DNA of 64,000 nucleotides, from the NCBI GenBank assembly GCA_025354405.1, contig JANXMY010000150.1, forward strand, positions 85,411 through 149,410, in the 5' to 3' direction. This document shows positions 39,927 to 48,598 of this stretch, in pieces. Source of the stretch: Armatimonadota bacterium (GTDB taxonomy: Bacteria > Armatimonadota > Armatimonadia > Armatimonadales > Capsulimonadaceae). Numbering within the stretch: the stretch's first letter is position 1; each line of letters starts with the position of its first letter. The position numbers and the translations under genes were made by a program. The notes under the pieces are model-generated. The model saw only the letters and a program-made list of their open reading frames with translations. It was not told the origin of the DNA and searched no databases.

Positions 39927-40466
39927 TTACGTATTATCGCCCATCGTCGCATCCTGTGCGATGGTCGTCTTTCCTTTGGCTGCCGCACTGTCCTCATGGA
40001 ACAGATAGTTCGACGATTCTGGGTCCAGTGCCCCGATGGGGGCCTGAGCGACCATCTGGGCGAAATTGTCGAGGTCTTGCTGAAGCTTGGTCTCGAAGTG
40101 CTTGCCTGCCCCCAGCTTTTCGCCTGCGTCGCCTAAAAACCCTGCCGGCGGCGTGTAGCTGATGACGACATTGACTTTGGTCTGGCTGTCGCCAGCCGGA
40201 GTGAATGAGACAGCCCCATGGTTCTGTAATCCATCGGTCGAGCGCCATCCAATTTGTGAGTTCGGGATCCAGCCTTCGTTGACGGCATCCCATTCGTGCG
40301 ACCCGACCACTTCTGCAACCCAGTGGCTGGTGTTCTCGTCTTTGTAAGTCACTTCCTTGATATAGCTCATAAACTTGGGGAAGTCATTAAAGTGTGAGAA
40401 CAGGCCGTAAACCTGACTGATCGGGGCGCTGATGCTCACCGATGCACTGTGCGTATATTCTGACAT
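39927..40466 (-). CDS. SRPBCC/polyketide cyclase-like protein
   Basis: ASVSISAPISQVYGLFSHFNDFPKFMSYIKEVTYKDENTSHWVAEV. Confidence 0.85.
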   Translation of the reverse strand: MSEYTHSASVSISAPISQVYGLFSHFNDFPKFMSYIKEVTYKDENTSHWVAEVVGSHEWDAVNEGWIPNSQIGWRSTDGLQNHGAVSFTPAGDSQTKVNVVISYTPPAGFLGDAGEKLGAGKHFETKLQQDLDNFAQMVAQAPIGALDPESSNYLFHEDSAAAKGKTTIAQDATMGDNT

Positions 40467-40500
40467 GATGTTTTTCTTCTTTCTATAAGTCTTGAGTGTT

Positions 40501-40657
40501 TTCTGCCGCCAAGTCAGCCTGTGATTCCGGCGAGGCTAAACCTCAGCAAAGAGAGCAGCAATGAGAGACCGTCGGGCCGGGTCGTTTTGCATCGACGCAG
40601 GGCCCAGCTCGCGGCAAATATGCCCATGACCGCAACATTGCCGAGTCCATGCAGACG
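40501..40657 (-). pseudogene. DUF2231-like membrane protein fragment
   Basis: Minus frame RLHGLGNVAVMGIFAASWALRRCKTTRPDGLSLLLSLLRFSLAGITG-stop-LGG; apparent TGG to TGA in the GWLGG motif. Confidence 0.5.
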
Positions 40658-40775
40658 GCCTATTTCTTTTGCTCGTGTTCCTGCCGGTATCGCCAGCCAG
40701 TCACGATGGGTCCCATCTTAGACTTGCCGGTAATCAGGTGCAGCGTGTCTGCCATTACTTGTTCCCCCCCTAAAG

Positions 40776-41366
40776 CTACATATTTTTTCCACTCATGCTG
40801 GAAGGCATTAATCCTGTCTTCAAAGTGGGCATCGGGACGGCATAGACACCGAGGCTGGAGCCGACCTGAAAGATCATCATCGTGTGGTCCTGAATAGTCG
40901 GAAGGTTTTTTGCGGCGAAGCCGCTCAGGTCCTTATCCTGACCCAGAGCGATCTCTTTCTGGAAAAGCTTAACCGTTGCAGCATGATCTTTTTCCTGACC
41001 GGCTATATACGCCCGGTCAAACGACGCCCCTGAGAGACGAGCAAGCTTCGCATGGGCCCTCTTGTGCATCGGGTCAGTCTGTTTCGGCAGAGCCATCGCT
41101 TTACGCTCAGCGACCGCCTTCAGCTCTTCATTGGCAGCAGTGTGCTCTTTTACCATGCGGCTGGCAACGGAACGCACCCGCGAGTTATGGCTTTTGTTCA
41201 ACGCCAGCTGACTATCCATGATTTCGGCCATGCCGCCCTGCGCCGCTTTGGTCGCAAAGGTCCGGTCCATACTGCCTTGCGCCACTGCCGCCCCGGCGAG
41301 AGAAATTATCAGGCCTGCTGCGGCGAGTGTGGCACTCATGCCGGTGGCTGTTTTATTGAGCTTCAT
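40776..41366 (-). CDS. DUF4142-family secreted protein
   Basis: Signal peptide; FATKAAQGGMAEIMDSQLALNKSHNSRVRSVASRMVKEHTAANEELKAVA. Confidence 0.88.
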   Translation of the reverse strand: MKLNKTATGMSATLAAAGLIISLAGAAVAQGSMDRTFATKAAQGGMAEIMDSQLALNKSHNSRVRSVASRMVKEHTAANEELKAVAERKAMALPKQTDPMHKRAHAKLARLSGASFDRAYIAGQEKDHAATVKLFQKEIALGQDKDLSGFAAKNLPTIQDHTMMIFQVGSSLGVYAVPMPTLKTGLMPSSMSGKNM

Positions 41367-41558
41367 TGATTGATCCCTTCAGCTTTCTGCGCTTATATAT
41401 CTTGAAAATTGCCCAAAGCGGGACCGTGCGAAACGTGCTAGTCAGAATAAAAACTGAAAGCAGCCCCTAAAGTTTCCGGCTACCCTGCCGATAATCTTCG
41501 ATATAAATACCATTGAACTTTAGCAATCAACAATGACTGAAATGCGGGAGGTACGGCG

Positions 41559-42515
41559 ATGCGCCTTGTGACGAGATCTGACTTTGACGGATTGATCTGT
41601 GCGGTACTGCTTAAGCAGGTGGAAGCAATTGATTCAATTCAGTTCGTTCATCCGAAAGATTTGCAGGATGGAACATTTGAAGTGACGAAAGAGGATGTTC
41701 TCACCAATGTCCCCTATGTTCCCGGATGTGGTCTGTGGTTTGATCACCATGCGACTGAGGTCGCGCGGATTGTCGGCAGTGTTGATTTCCGAGGTGACTG
41801 TCGTATCGCTCCGAGTGCGGCCCGAGTTGTCTACGACTACTATGGCGGCGCGGACTGCTTCCCTGGAATTGAAGAGATGATGCGGGAGGTAGATAAAGCC
41901 GATACGGCGCAGTTCACCCGCGATGAGATTCTGCATCCTCAGGGCTGGCCGCTGCTGTCCTTTATCATGGATGCCCGTACGGGACTGGGCCGATACAAAG
42001 ATTACCGAATCAGCAACTACCAGTTGATGTACGATCTGATCGATGCCTGCATGATTCAGAGTATCGGCGGCATCCTCCAGATGCCTGATATTCAGGAGCG
42101 CCTGACGCGCTACAATGAGCAGGATGTGCTGTTCCGCACAGCACTGAAAGATCATTCCACCACGACGGGAAATGTTATCGTGACCGATCTGCGCGGAATC
42201 AATCCGATTCCCTGCGGCAACCGCTTTCTGGTCTACGCCTTGCATCCGGAGCAGAACATTTCTATCTGGGTAGTCAACGGCTTCCAGGGCCGGAACTGCG
42301 TCCTAGCCTGTGGTCACAGCATTCTAAATCGCACTTCTAAAACTCATATCGGCTCACTAATGCGCCGCTTTGGGGGCGGAGGACACGAAGCGGCTGGTAC
42401 CTGCCAGGTTCCGCACGACCAAGCAGCCGAAGTGCTGCGGACTATTGTCGCCGCAATGAATCAGGACGAAGTGTTGAACAGTGTCGACCGGCGAGTGCTG
42501 GCACGGGCGGCGTAG
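41559..42515 (+). CDS. DHH/DHHA1-family phosphoesterase
   Basis: TRSDFDGLICAVLL, LWFDHHATE, GHSILNRTSKTHIGSLMRRFGGGGHEAAGTCQV. Confidence 0.9.
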   Translation: MRLVTRSDFDGLICAVLLKQVEAIDSIQFVHPKDLQDGTFEVTKEDVLTNVPYVPGCGLWFDHHATEVARIVGSVDFRGDCRIAPSAARVVYDYYGGADCFPGIEEMMREVDKADTAQFTRDEILHPQGWPLLSFIMDARTGLGRYKDYRISNYQLMYDLIDACMIQSIGGILQMPDIQERLTRYNEQDVLFRTALKDHSTTTGNVIVTDLRGINPIPCGNRFLVYALHPEQNISIWVVNGFQGRNCVLACGHSILNRTSKTHIGSLMRRFGGGGHEAAGTCQVPHDQAAEVLRTIVAAMNQDEVLNSVDRRVLARAA

Positions 42516-42744
42516 GGCGCGCTGCTAGGCGCGCCCTCCTGTCCCGAGAAGAAGGCACGGATTGAAAATCCGAGGCTGGAAACCCCCCACCGTCGAAGCG
42601 ACGTTCAGACAATAGGCGGGAGGCTACGGGGCTGCTCCTTCTGTCCCCTGGACAGCGGGCACTTTGGAGCCTCGGATTTCCAATCCGTGGCTTTTGTCAG
42701 GACAAGAAGAACAAGAGGGGGCAGCAAGCAGCGCACCCTACGTC
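42513..42744. repeat. Nested inverted-repeat element, copy B (core 42555-42694), opposite orientation to copy A
   Basis: CGGATT-GAA-AATCCG (42558-42572), CGTCG-AAG-CGACG (42591-42603), CTGTCC-CCT-GGACAG (42641-42655), CGGATT-TCC-AATCCG (42673-42687); flanks GTAGGGCGCGC...GGCGCGCCC and GCAGCAAGCAGCGCACCCTAC. Confidence 0.85.
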
Positions 42745-42793
42745 AAAAGAGAAAACCGCCGACACATCATGCGTCGGCGGTTTTCTCTTTTGT
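42745..42793 (-). terminator. Long hairpin terminator downstream of the tRNA
   Basis: AAAAGAGAAAACCGCCGACacatcatgcGTCGGCGGTTTTCTCTTTT. Confidence 0.9.
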
Positions 42794-42795
42794 CA

Positions 42796-42868
42796 TGGGC
42801 CCAGAGGGACTCGAACCCCCAACCAACCAGTTATGAGCCGGATGCTCTAACCATTGAGCTATAGGCCC
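42796..42868 (-). tRNA. tRNA with CAT anticodon (Met elongator or Ile2)
   Basis: GGGCCTATAGCTCAATGGTTAGAGCATCCGGCTCATAACTGGTTGGTTGGGGGTTCGAGTCCCTCTGGGCCCA: cloverleaf, TTCGAGTCC T-loop, CTCATAA anticodon loop; no encoded CCA. Confidence 0.9.
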
Positions 42869-42918
42869 TCAACAGCTTATTATAGCATAACACTCCACGA
42901 AACCGCGCTTCAAAACAG

Positions 42919-43434
42919 TCACCACACCCGTTTTGCCCAGCTGACGATCGCATCGGCGACCGAGTGGGTCACGCCGCCCAGCACCAGGCCGATGAGGGCG
43001 CACACGGCCCAGGAGGGATGGGCGGCGGTCCAATCCGTGGTTAAGCCCCAGAAGCTCCCCAGCACCGCATCGCGGCTGACCGGGATGTGGACCTGGATCA
43101 GCACCCATAGGAGCCCACGCATCGTAACCCAGAGCATCACCAGGAAGTAGGCGACCCGGAAGATTGGCCCGAAACCGATTCCATGCGACACCCAGGACCG
43201 ATGCGGCACCATCTTCTGGTAAGGCCACCACAGCCAGCGTAAAGCTCCCCAGCGTTTGTAGGCGATGCTGTGGGTATCCAGATCGTCCGACAGCCAGAAG
43301 CCTGAGAAGAAGTACGCCGTGAGGCCGACCGCCAGCCCCGCCCAGTCCTTCGTCGCCGATTCCCACCACCAGACTGGAACCGCCGCTATCGCCGTCACTA
43401 CCGTGATTTTATCGTGTGTCTTACCGCTCGGCAC
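42919..43434 (-). CDS. DUF2227-like predicted metal-binding membrane protein
   Basis: MPSGKTHDKITVVTAIAAVPVWWW...GFWLSDDLDTHSIAYKRWGALRWLWWPYQKMVPHRSWVSHGIGFGPIFRVAYF. Confidence 0.85.
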   Translation of the reverse strand: MPSGKTHDKITVVTAIAAVPVWWWESATKDWAGLAVGLTAYFFSGFWLSDDLDTHSIAYKRWGALRWLWWPYQKMVPHRSWVSHGIGFGPIFRVAYFLVMLWVTMRGLLWVLIQVHIPVSRDAVLGSFWGLTTDWTAAHPSWAVCALIGLVLGGVTHSVADAIVSWAKRVW

Positions 43435-43483
43435 CGGACTTGCTTCTTTCTATCTGGCTGCTTTTTTGTATAGCATCATTCGC

Positions 43484-43852
43484 TACTCCTTCGCCCCCGC
43501 TTGCTTCAGCAGCTTGACGATCTCTGTGTGCTTGCCGATCCGAGCCACTATGAGCGGGTCCATTTCCCGGCAGCCTGCGTTGGGATCGGCACCGTAAACC
43601 AGCATGAGTTTCACAACTTCGGGTGTGACCATTCTCGGAGGCGTACATCAGGGCAGTTTCGTTTATCTCGTTTGCCGCACTGGGATTTGCTCCCGCCTGG
43701 AGGAGCGTGCGAACGACCGCCGTACGACCATTTTATGCTGCTCTGCCGAGCGCATCATCGGAGGGTGCGACTCCGAGGGCCAATAACCCCTTGACCATCG
43801 AGATTTGGCCGGCACTGCTGCCATTTACGAGAGCCTGATTCAGGGCAGGCAT
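43484..43852 (-). pseudogene. Ankyrin-repeat protein pseudogene
   Basis: Minus: MPALNQALVNGSSAGQISMVKGLLALGVAPSDDALGRAA-TAA-NGRTAVVRTLLQAGANPSAANEINETALMYASENGHT [+1 C] EVVKLMLVYGADPNAGCREMDPLIVARIGKHTEIVKLLKQAGAKE-stop. Confidence 0.85.
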
Positions 43853-43907
43853 TATGCAGAGCAAGGCAAGCACTGCCGCTTAAATTGCTGATAAAGCAGA
43901 AGGCGCA

Positions 43908-43940
43908 GCAGAGCCTCGGATTTCCAATCCGTGGCTCTGC
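43908..43940. repeat. Single arm of the nested hairpin family (copy D)
   Basis: GCAGAGCC-T-CGGATT-TCC-AATCCG-T-GGCTCTGC: 14 bp paired, one T-T mismatch, TCC triloop. Confidence 0.85.
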
Positions 43941-44024
43941 TATCGAACACTTCGGACAAAGCAAAGCCGCAGAGAAGCGCTTCTTGTGCGCTCATTCTCT
44001 GCGGCCCCTGCGATTTCCTGCCTA

Positions 44025-44165
44025 TTGCGACCTGGTATCACAATGCGTCGATGCGGACGAGGCCGCCCTTGCGGAACTAAACGTGCAGGTGCTGATTATC
44101 GAGAAGGGCTGTGCCCAGGAGGGGGCGGCGACCGGTTGTCAGGACACGGACGGAGCGATCAATCA
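44025..44165 (-). pseudogene. Retropepsin-like clan AA aspartic protease C-terminal remnant
   Basis: Minus frame IDRSVRVLTTGRRPLLGTALLDNQHLHV-TAG-FRKGGLVRIDAL-stop. Confidence 0.55.
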
Positions 44166-44169
44166 CAAA

Positions 44170-44455
44170 CCCAAGCATTTTTTAGCAAACCGCTCCATCG
44201 ATCCGGTGAAAGACCTGGCCGTCTCATAGCCGGTCCGCAGGGCGAACAATTTCGAGCTGAGATGACGGCTTTGCAGGCGTTGCACGGGTCCAAAGCTAGT
44301 CTCATCATCAATCTCATAATCACCGCTGTCCAAATCCAGCAGAAGCAGCTTGCCGATGTTTTCCGGAGTCTCGACAGCCGAGCGCAGACTCTAGCAAATC
44401 TCCCAGGCGCGGTCAGCGGCACGGAGCGCGGCGGGGGCTTCAAGGACGAACATGG
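44170..44455 (-). pseudogene. Small hypothetical protein pseudogene (DYEID motif family)
   Basis: Minus frame MFVLEAPAALRAADRAWEIC-TAG-SLRSAVETPENIGKLLLLDLDSGDYEIDDETSFGPVQRLQSRHLSSKLFALRTGYETARSFTGSMER; in-frame TAG. Confidence 0.6.
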
Positions 44456-44477
44456 CTGTCTCCTCTTTATAGCTGAC

Positions 44478-45509
44478 CTACAGATGCTTGCCCACGGCGG
44501 CGGCGATCGGAGCGATATCGTGCATCAGCGTGATGAAAGCTTCGGGCAGGAGGGACTGGGCGCCGTCTTTGAGTGCTTTCTCGGGGTTTGGATGGACTTC
44601 GATGATAATCCCGTCGGCTCCGGCGGCGATGGCGGCGCGGGAAACGGCATTGACCAGGCTGGCCTTGCCCGTGGCATGGGAAGGATCGGCGATGATCGGG
44701 AGGTGCGAAAGCTCTTTCACGGCGGCGATGGCGTTGATGTCGAACGTGTTACGCGTGTAGGTCTCGAACGTTCGAATGCCGCGCTCGCAGAGCATGACGT
44801 TTTTGTTGCCCCGACTGGCGATGTATTCTGCGGCCTGCAGCCATTCTTCGATGGTCGCGGACATGCCGCGCTTCAGCATGACCGGAACCTGGGTCTTCCC
44901 AATCTCGGTGAGCAGGGGGAAGTTCGCCATATTGCGGGTGCCGATTTGAAGGATGTCGGCGTACTGGCAGACCAGATCGACGTCGCGCACGTCCAGCACC
45001 TCGGTGATGATCGGCATATCCAGCTCTTCGCGTGCGGCGGCCAGCATTTTGAGAGCGGGTTCGCCGTGGCCGTGGAACGAATACGGTGATGTGCTGGGCT
45101 TGTAGGCCCCCCCCCGCAGGATATGCGCCCCGGCGGCCTTGACGGCCCGGGCGGCTTCCATGAGCTGCTCTTCGGTCTCAACGGTGCAGGGACCGGCCAT
45201 GACGACGACAAAAGTCGGGTCGCCAATCTTGATGCCGCGCACGTCAATAATGGTCGGGTCCGGGTGGAACTGCTTACTGACCACCTTGTAGGGCTTGGAG
45301 ACGCTGACGACTTTGTCCACAAAAGGAAGGGCCTGAAACTGCTCCATCACTTCGGCCTTGCCGGACGGGTCATTGGGCACACCCACCGCACCGACAATCG
45401 TGGTCTCCACGCCTTCGGAGAGATGGACTCCGTAGCCGCGCTCTTCCAGCATCTGTGTCACGTGCTTTAAATTCTCCTTCGTCGCCGATGACGAGAGTAT
45501 AATAATCAT
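44478..45509 (-). CDS. aroF: 3-deoxy-7-phosphoheptulonate (DAHP) synthase, type with N-terminal regulatory domain
   Basis: VVMAGPCTVETEEQLMEAARAVKAAGAHILRGGAYKPSTSPYSFHG ... NVMLCERGIRTFETYTRNTFDINAI ... IADPSHATGK. Confidence 0.95.
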   Translation of the reverse strand: MIIILSSSATKENLKHVTQMLEERGYGVHLSEGVETTIVGAVGVPNDPSGKAEVMEQFQALPFVDKVVSVSKPYKVVSKQFHPDPTIIDVRGIKIGDPTFVVVMAGPCTVETEEQLMEAARAVKAAGAHILRGGAYKPSTSPYSFHGHGEPALKMLAAAREELDMPIITEVLDVRDVDLVCQYADILQIGTRNMANFPLLTEIGKTQVPVMLKRGMSATIEEWLQAAEYIASRGNKNVMLCERGIRTFETYTRNTFDINAIAAVKELSHLPIIADPSHATGKASLVNAVSRAAIAAGADGIIIEVHPNPEKALKDGAQSLLPEAFITLMHDIAPIAAAVGKHL

Positions 45510-45837
45510 AATTGCTCCTCGAACCGCCGCGTTATTGACCGCTTTTCGATCCCCGCGCCGTAAAATTGTGTCCTTGAGTTTACCTGTGCGGTCGGCTGTT
45601 TGTCAATGTAATCCAGCTTGGGGACTCCAGCTTAAAAATTTTCTGCCTGGCATGAATTCTCCAGTGATAATCAGAGGCCCGCACAGCGGCAGGTATCAGT
45701 CTGCCTCCGACCGCACCAAAGACTGCCACGAAGTCTTGGCGTTAACTGTGTTATGGTTAACATATTTGCCGCGTATCCCCCTACGTTTCAGCAATAGGTT
45801 TGCTGTTTTTCTGATTGCATCTTAAAACTCCCCTACT

Positions 45838-45853
45838 TGGCATGAATTATGCA
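45838..45853 (+). promoter_or_regulatory. Candidate sigma54 (-24/-12) promoter upstream of PEP-CTERM-like gene
   Basis: TGGCAT-GAATT-ATGCA; GG and GC doublets separated by exactly 10 nt; two mismatches to TGGCAC-N5-TTGCA. Confidence 0.4.
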
Positions 45854-45918
45854 TGAAATTCTGCTAGATAAACTACACGCAATTTTTGTGCTTCTGTTCG
45901 ATGAAAGGACACCACCCT

Positions 45919-46566
45919 ATGAACTCCGTACCCTTTACCACGCGCCGCGTCGCCCCACTTGCGGCGGCGTCACTTGCTCTTGCTGTGCTGGGAGCTGCAC
46001 CCGCCCGTGCCAGCGTGGTCGCGAACTCGACTTCCTTCAATGGTGTCTTCAGTGCCGTAGCCTCACTAAGTGGATCTGTAGTCACCGGCGACGGCACCTC
46101 GTCCAATTCGCCCATCGGTTTGGTCACTGAGCACTTCGTCTACGAAGCGACGAGTTTGCCCGTCAACAATGTGGCCTCTTTTGCCGGATACAGCATCTTT
46201 TCGACACTCGATGGCACATCGACGCTGTATGCTAATGTTGCGGGTACAGTTAACATTTTGACTTATACCGGCACCGGCACAGATACGTTCAATGGAGCGT
46301 TTTCGACGGGTATCTTTGCAGGAGCGTCCGGAACGGCACAGTTCAACGCGACCGTGCCACTAACCCCAACTACTTTGGTTACCACTAATTCCCCGGTCCT
46401 TTCGACGGCTGCGGCCCCGAATATTACCCAGCAGTTTCACGATGGGACGCTGATTGGGAGTTTTGCAGCGGTCCCAGAGACCTCTTCCGTCGTTTCGCTT
46501 GGCCTGCTGCTGATGCTTGGCGGCCTCGGGGTTGTCTTGACGGCACGCAAAAAGCGTGCCGCTTAA
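45919..46566 (+). CDS. PEP-CTERM-sorted secreted protein
   Basis: Signal peptide MNSVPFTTRRVAPLAAASLALAVLGAAPARA; C-term AVPETSSVVSLGLLLMLGGLGVVLTARKKRAA. Confidence 0.8.
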   Translation: MNSVPFTTRRVAPLAAASLALAVLGAAPARASVVANSTSFNGVFSAVASLSGSVVTGDGTSSNSPIGLVTEHFVYEATSLPVNNVASFAGYSIFSTLDGTSTLYANVAGTVNILTYTGTGTDTFNGAFSTGIFAGASGTAQFNATVPLTPTTLVTTNSPVLSTAAAPNITQQFHDGTLIGSFAAVPETSSVVSLGLLLMLGGLGVVLTARKKRAA

Positions 46567-46627
46567 GTCCTCCGCGCGGCCAGGGCGGCTTGACAAGGGG
46601 AAGCCGGAGGTCGTATACTGTACGCCT

Positions 46628-48589
46628 ATGGCAACCACCACTGTTCAGCCGCCTACCGGCCCCGCTGCACCCACTCCGCCGGGGGCGGGCGGCGGTCCGA
46701 GCAAGTCCTCCGGCATGGTCCGGGCAACGGCGCTGATGATGGTCACGGTGCTGCTTTCGCGCATCCTGGGAGTCCTGCGTGACGCGATCATCTCCCACTA
46801 TTTCGGGCGCGGGCCGCAGACTGATGCCTACAACGCCGCCTTTACCGTCCCCGACCTGCTCTTTTACTTACTCCAAAGCGGTGCGCTGTCGTCGACGATC
46901 GTCCCCATTCTGACCGAATACCGGTCGCAGGGGAAGGACAAGTCGGCGGATAAGACTGTCAGCATCGTCGCCTCCACCATCTTTGTCTTCATCGGCCTGC
47001 TAATCTGTATTATGTGGATCAACGCCCGCGCGCTGACGATCATGCTGAACCCCGGCTTTGCTGCTGATGAGGGGACGCTGCACCGGATCGCGCTGGCGGT
47101 TCCGCTGACACGGGTCTTGCTTCCCGCGCAGATGTTCTTCTTCCTCGGCGGCCTGATGATGGGCGTCCTGTACTCCCGCAAACAGTTTTTGATTCCCGCG
47201 CTTGGGCCGGTCATTTATAACTCCGGCATCATCTTCGGCGGGGTGGTGCTGCACCGGTGGCTGGGGATCCACGGACTGGTCTGGGGGGCGATCGGCGGGG
47301 CGTTTCTCGGAAACTTCCTTTTGCCCTTTATCGCGGTGAACCGCCTGGGGGTGAAGCTGCGGCCCTCGCTGGATGTGACTCACCCTGCGGCGATGAAGGT
47401 CTGGCGAATGCTGCTGCCCATTGGCCTCGGCGTGGCGCTGCCGAATATCGACCAGATGGTGAACAAAGCCTTTGCCTCGTATCTCGGGCCGGGTGACACG
47501 ACAGCAATTATGAATGCCTACCGGCTGATGCTGCTGCCGATCGGCATTTTCGCCCAGGCGATGGCCCTGGCAATCTTCCCGACCCTCTCCGGGCAGGCCG
47601 CTGAAAAGAACATTCCGGCTATGCGCCGGACGATGAACCAGTCTCTGCGTAATATTCTCTTTCTGACCGTCCCTGCGTCTGGCCTGATGTTTCTGCTCGC
47701 CGCCCCGATCATCACGTTCTTGTATGAGAGCGGTCAATTTACCCACGCCGACACGCTGGCGACCGCGCCTGCCTTGATGGCACTCAGCCTTGGCATCTTC
47801 GCCTGGTCCTGCCAGAGCCTTCTGACTCGTGGTTTCTATGCCCTGCAAAACTCCAAAGTCCCGGTGATCTCCGGGGCAATCGTCTCGGTGATCTTTGTCG
47901 CGATGAACGCCTGGGTCGTGCATCCGGTAATCGGTTTAAAGGCCCGGGTCGAGACGTTAACACTTCAAGCGAATACACTGCGGGAGAAAGCAGCTCTGGT
48001 GCAGCCGCTTCTCCAAACCGCGACTGATACGCAGCGCATTGTCGATAGCGCTCAGGGGCAGCTGGGGCAGCGCCGTCGGGAGGCGGCGACAGTCGCGACC
48101 CTCGGCGAGGCGCAGAACAGTCTCACTCAGCTCACGACAACAGTCCAGGAAGAGGTGACGAGCCTCAAGGGGCAGATAGAGGCAAAGAATGCTCAGCTAG
48201 CCGACGCTCAGAGTGAGCTGGAGCATCGGGCTAAGCGGGCGGTCTGGGAGCTGGGGCTGACCACGAGTATTGCCGCGACAATCCACATGCTGGCCCTCTA
48301 CTTCCTGCTGCGCCGCCGCTTCTCCGGTCTGCAGAGCCGCCGGCTGCTGCTGAGTATCGGCAAGATTCTGATTGCCACGCTGGCCCTTTGCGTCGTGACG
48401 AAGCTGGCTCTGGCCGGATGTGATACGGCATTCGAAGCTTATCCCCTTGCTCCCAAAATCACGGCCTTGATCACGCTGCTAGTCGCGGGTCTCCTGGGAA
48501 TCGGAACTTTTGTCGGGGTGGCAATTCTCCTGAAGATCGGCGAGCTGCAATCCGCGGTGGACTTGATACGACGCAAACGGGCTGGGTAA
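46628..48589 (+). CDS. murJ: Lipid II flippase MurJ with coiled-coil insertion
   Basis: TVLLSRILGVLRDAIISHYFGRGPQTDAYNAAFTVPDLLFYLLQSGALSSTIVPI; ~100-aa hydrophilic insert before GLTTSIAATIHMLALYFLLRRRF. Confidence 0.92.
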   Translation: MATTTVQPPTGPAAPTPPGAGGGPSKSSGMVRATALMMVTVLLSRILGVLRDAIISHYFGRGPQTDAYNAAFTVPDLLFYLLQSGALSSTIVPILTEYRSQGKDKSADKTVSIVASTIFVFIGLLICIMWINARALTIMLNPGFAADEGTLHRIALAVPLTRVLLPAQMFFFLGGLMMGVLYSRKQFLIPALGPVIYNSGIIFGGVVLHRWLGIHGLVWGAIGGAFLGNFLLPFIAVNRLGVKLRPSLDVTHPAAMKVWRMLLPIGLGVALPNIDQMVNKAFASYLGPGDTTAIMNAYRLMLLPIGIFAQAMALAIFPTLSGQAAEKNIPAMRRTMNQSLRNILFLTVPASGLMFLLAAPIITFLYESGQFTHADTLATAPALMALSLGIFAWSCQSLLTRGFYALQNSKVPVISGAIVSVIFVAMNAWVVHPVIGLKARVETLTLQANTLREKAALVQPLLQTATDTQRIVDSAQGQLGQRRREAATVATLGEAQNSLTQLTTTVQEEVTSLKGQIEAKNAQLADAQSELEHRAKRAVWELGLTTSIAATIHMLALYFLLRRRFSGLQSRRLLLSIGKILIATLALCVVTKLALAGCDTAFEAYPLAPKITALITLLVAGLLGIGTFVGVAILLKIGELQSAVDLIRRKRAG

Positions 48590-48598
48590 ACTCAAATT

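Noticed and set aside
40660-40755. 31-aa minus-strand micro-ORF MADTLHLITGKSKMGPIVTGWRYRQEHEQKK with AGGGGGG upstream
   Set aside because: Good SD-like sequence, but it lies in a decayed segment next to a DUF2231 fragment and has no recognisable family; left uncalled.
47000-47923. 307-aa minus-strand ORF opposite murJ
   Set aside because: Antisense shadow with low-complexity His/Arg composition.
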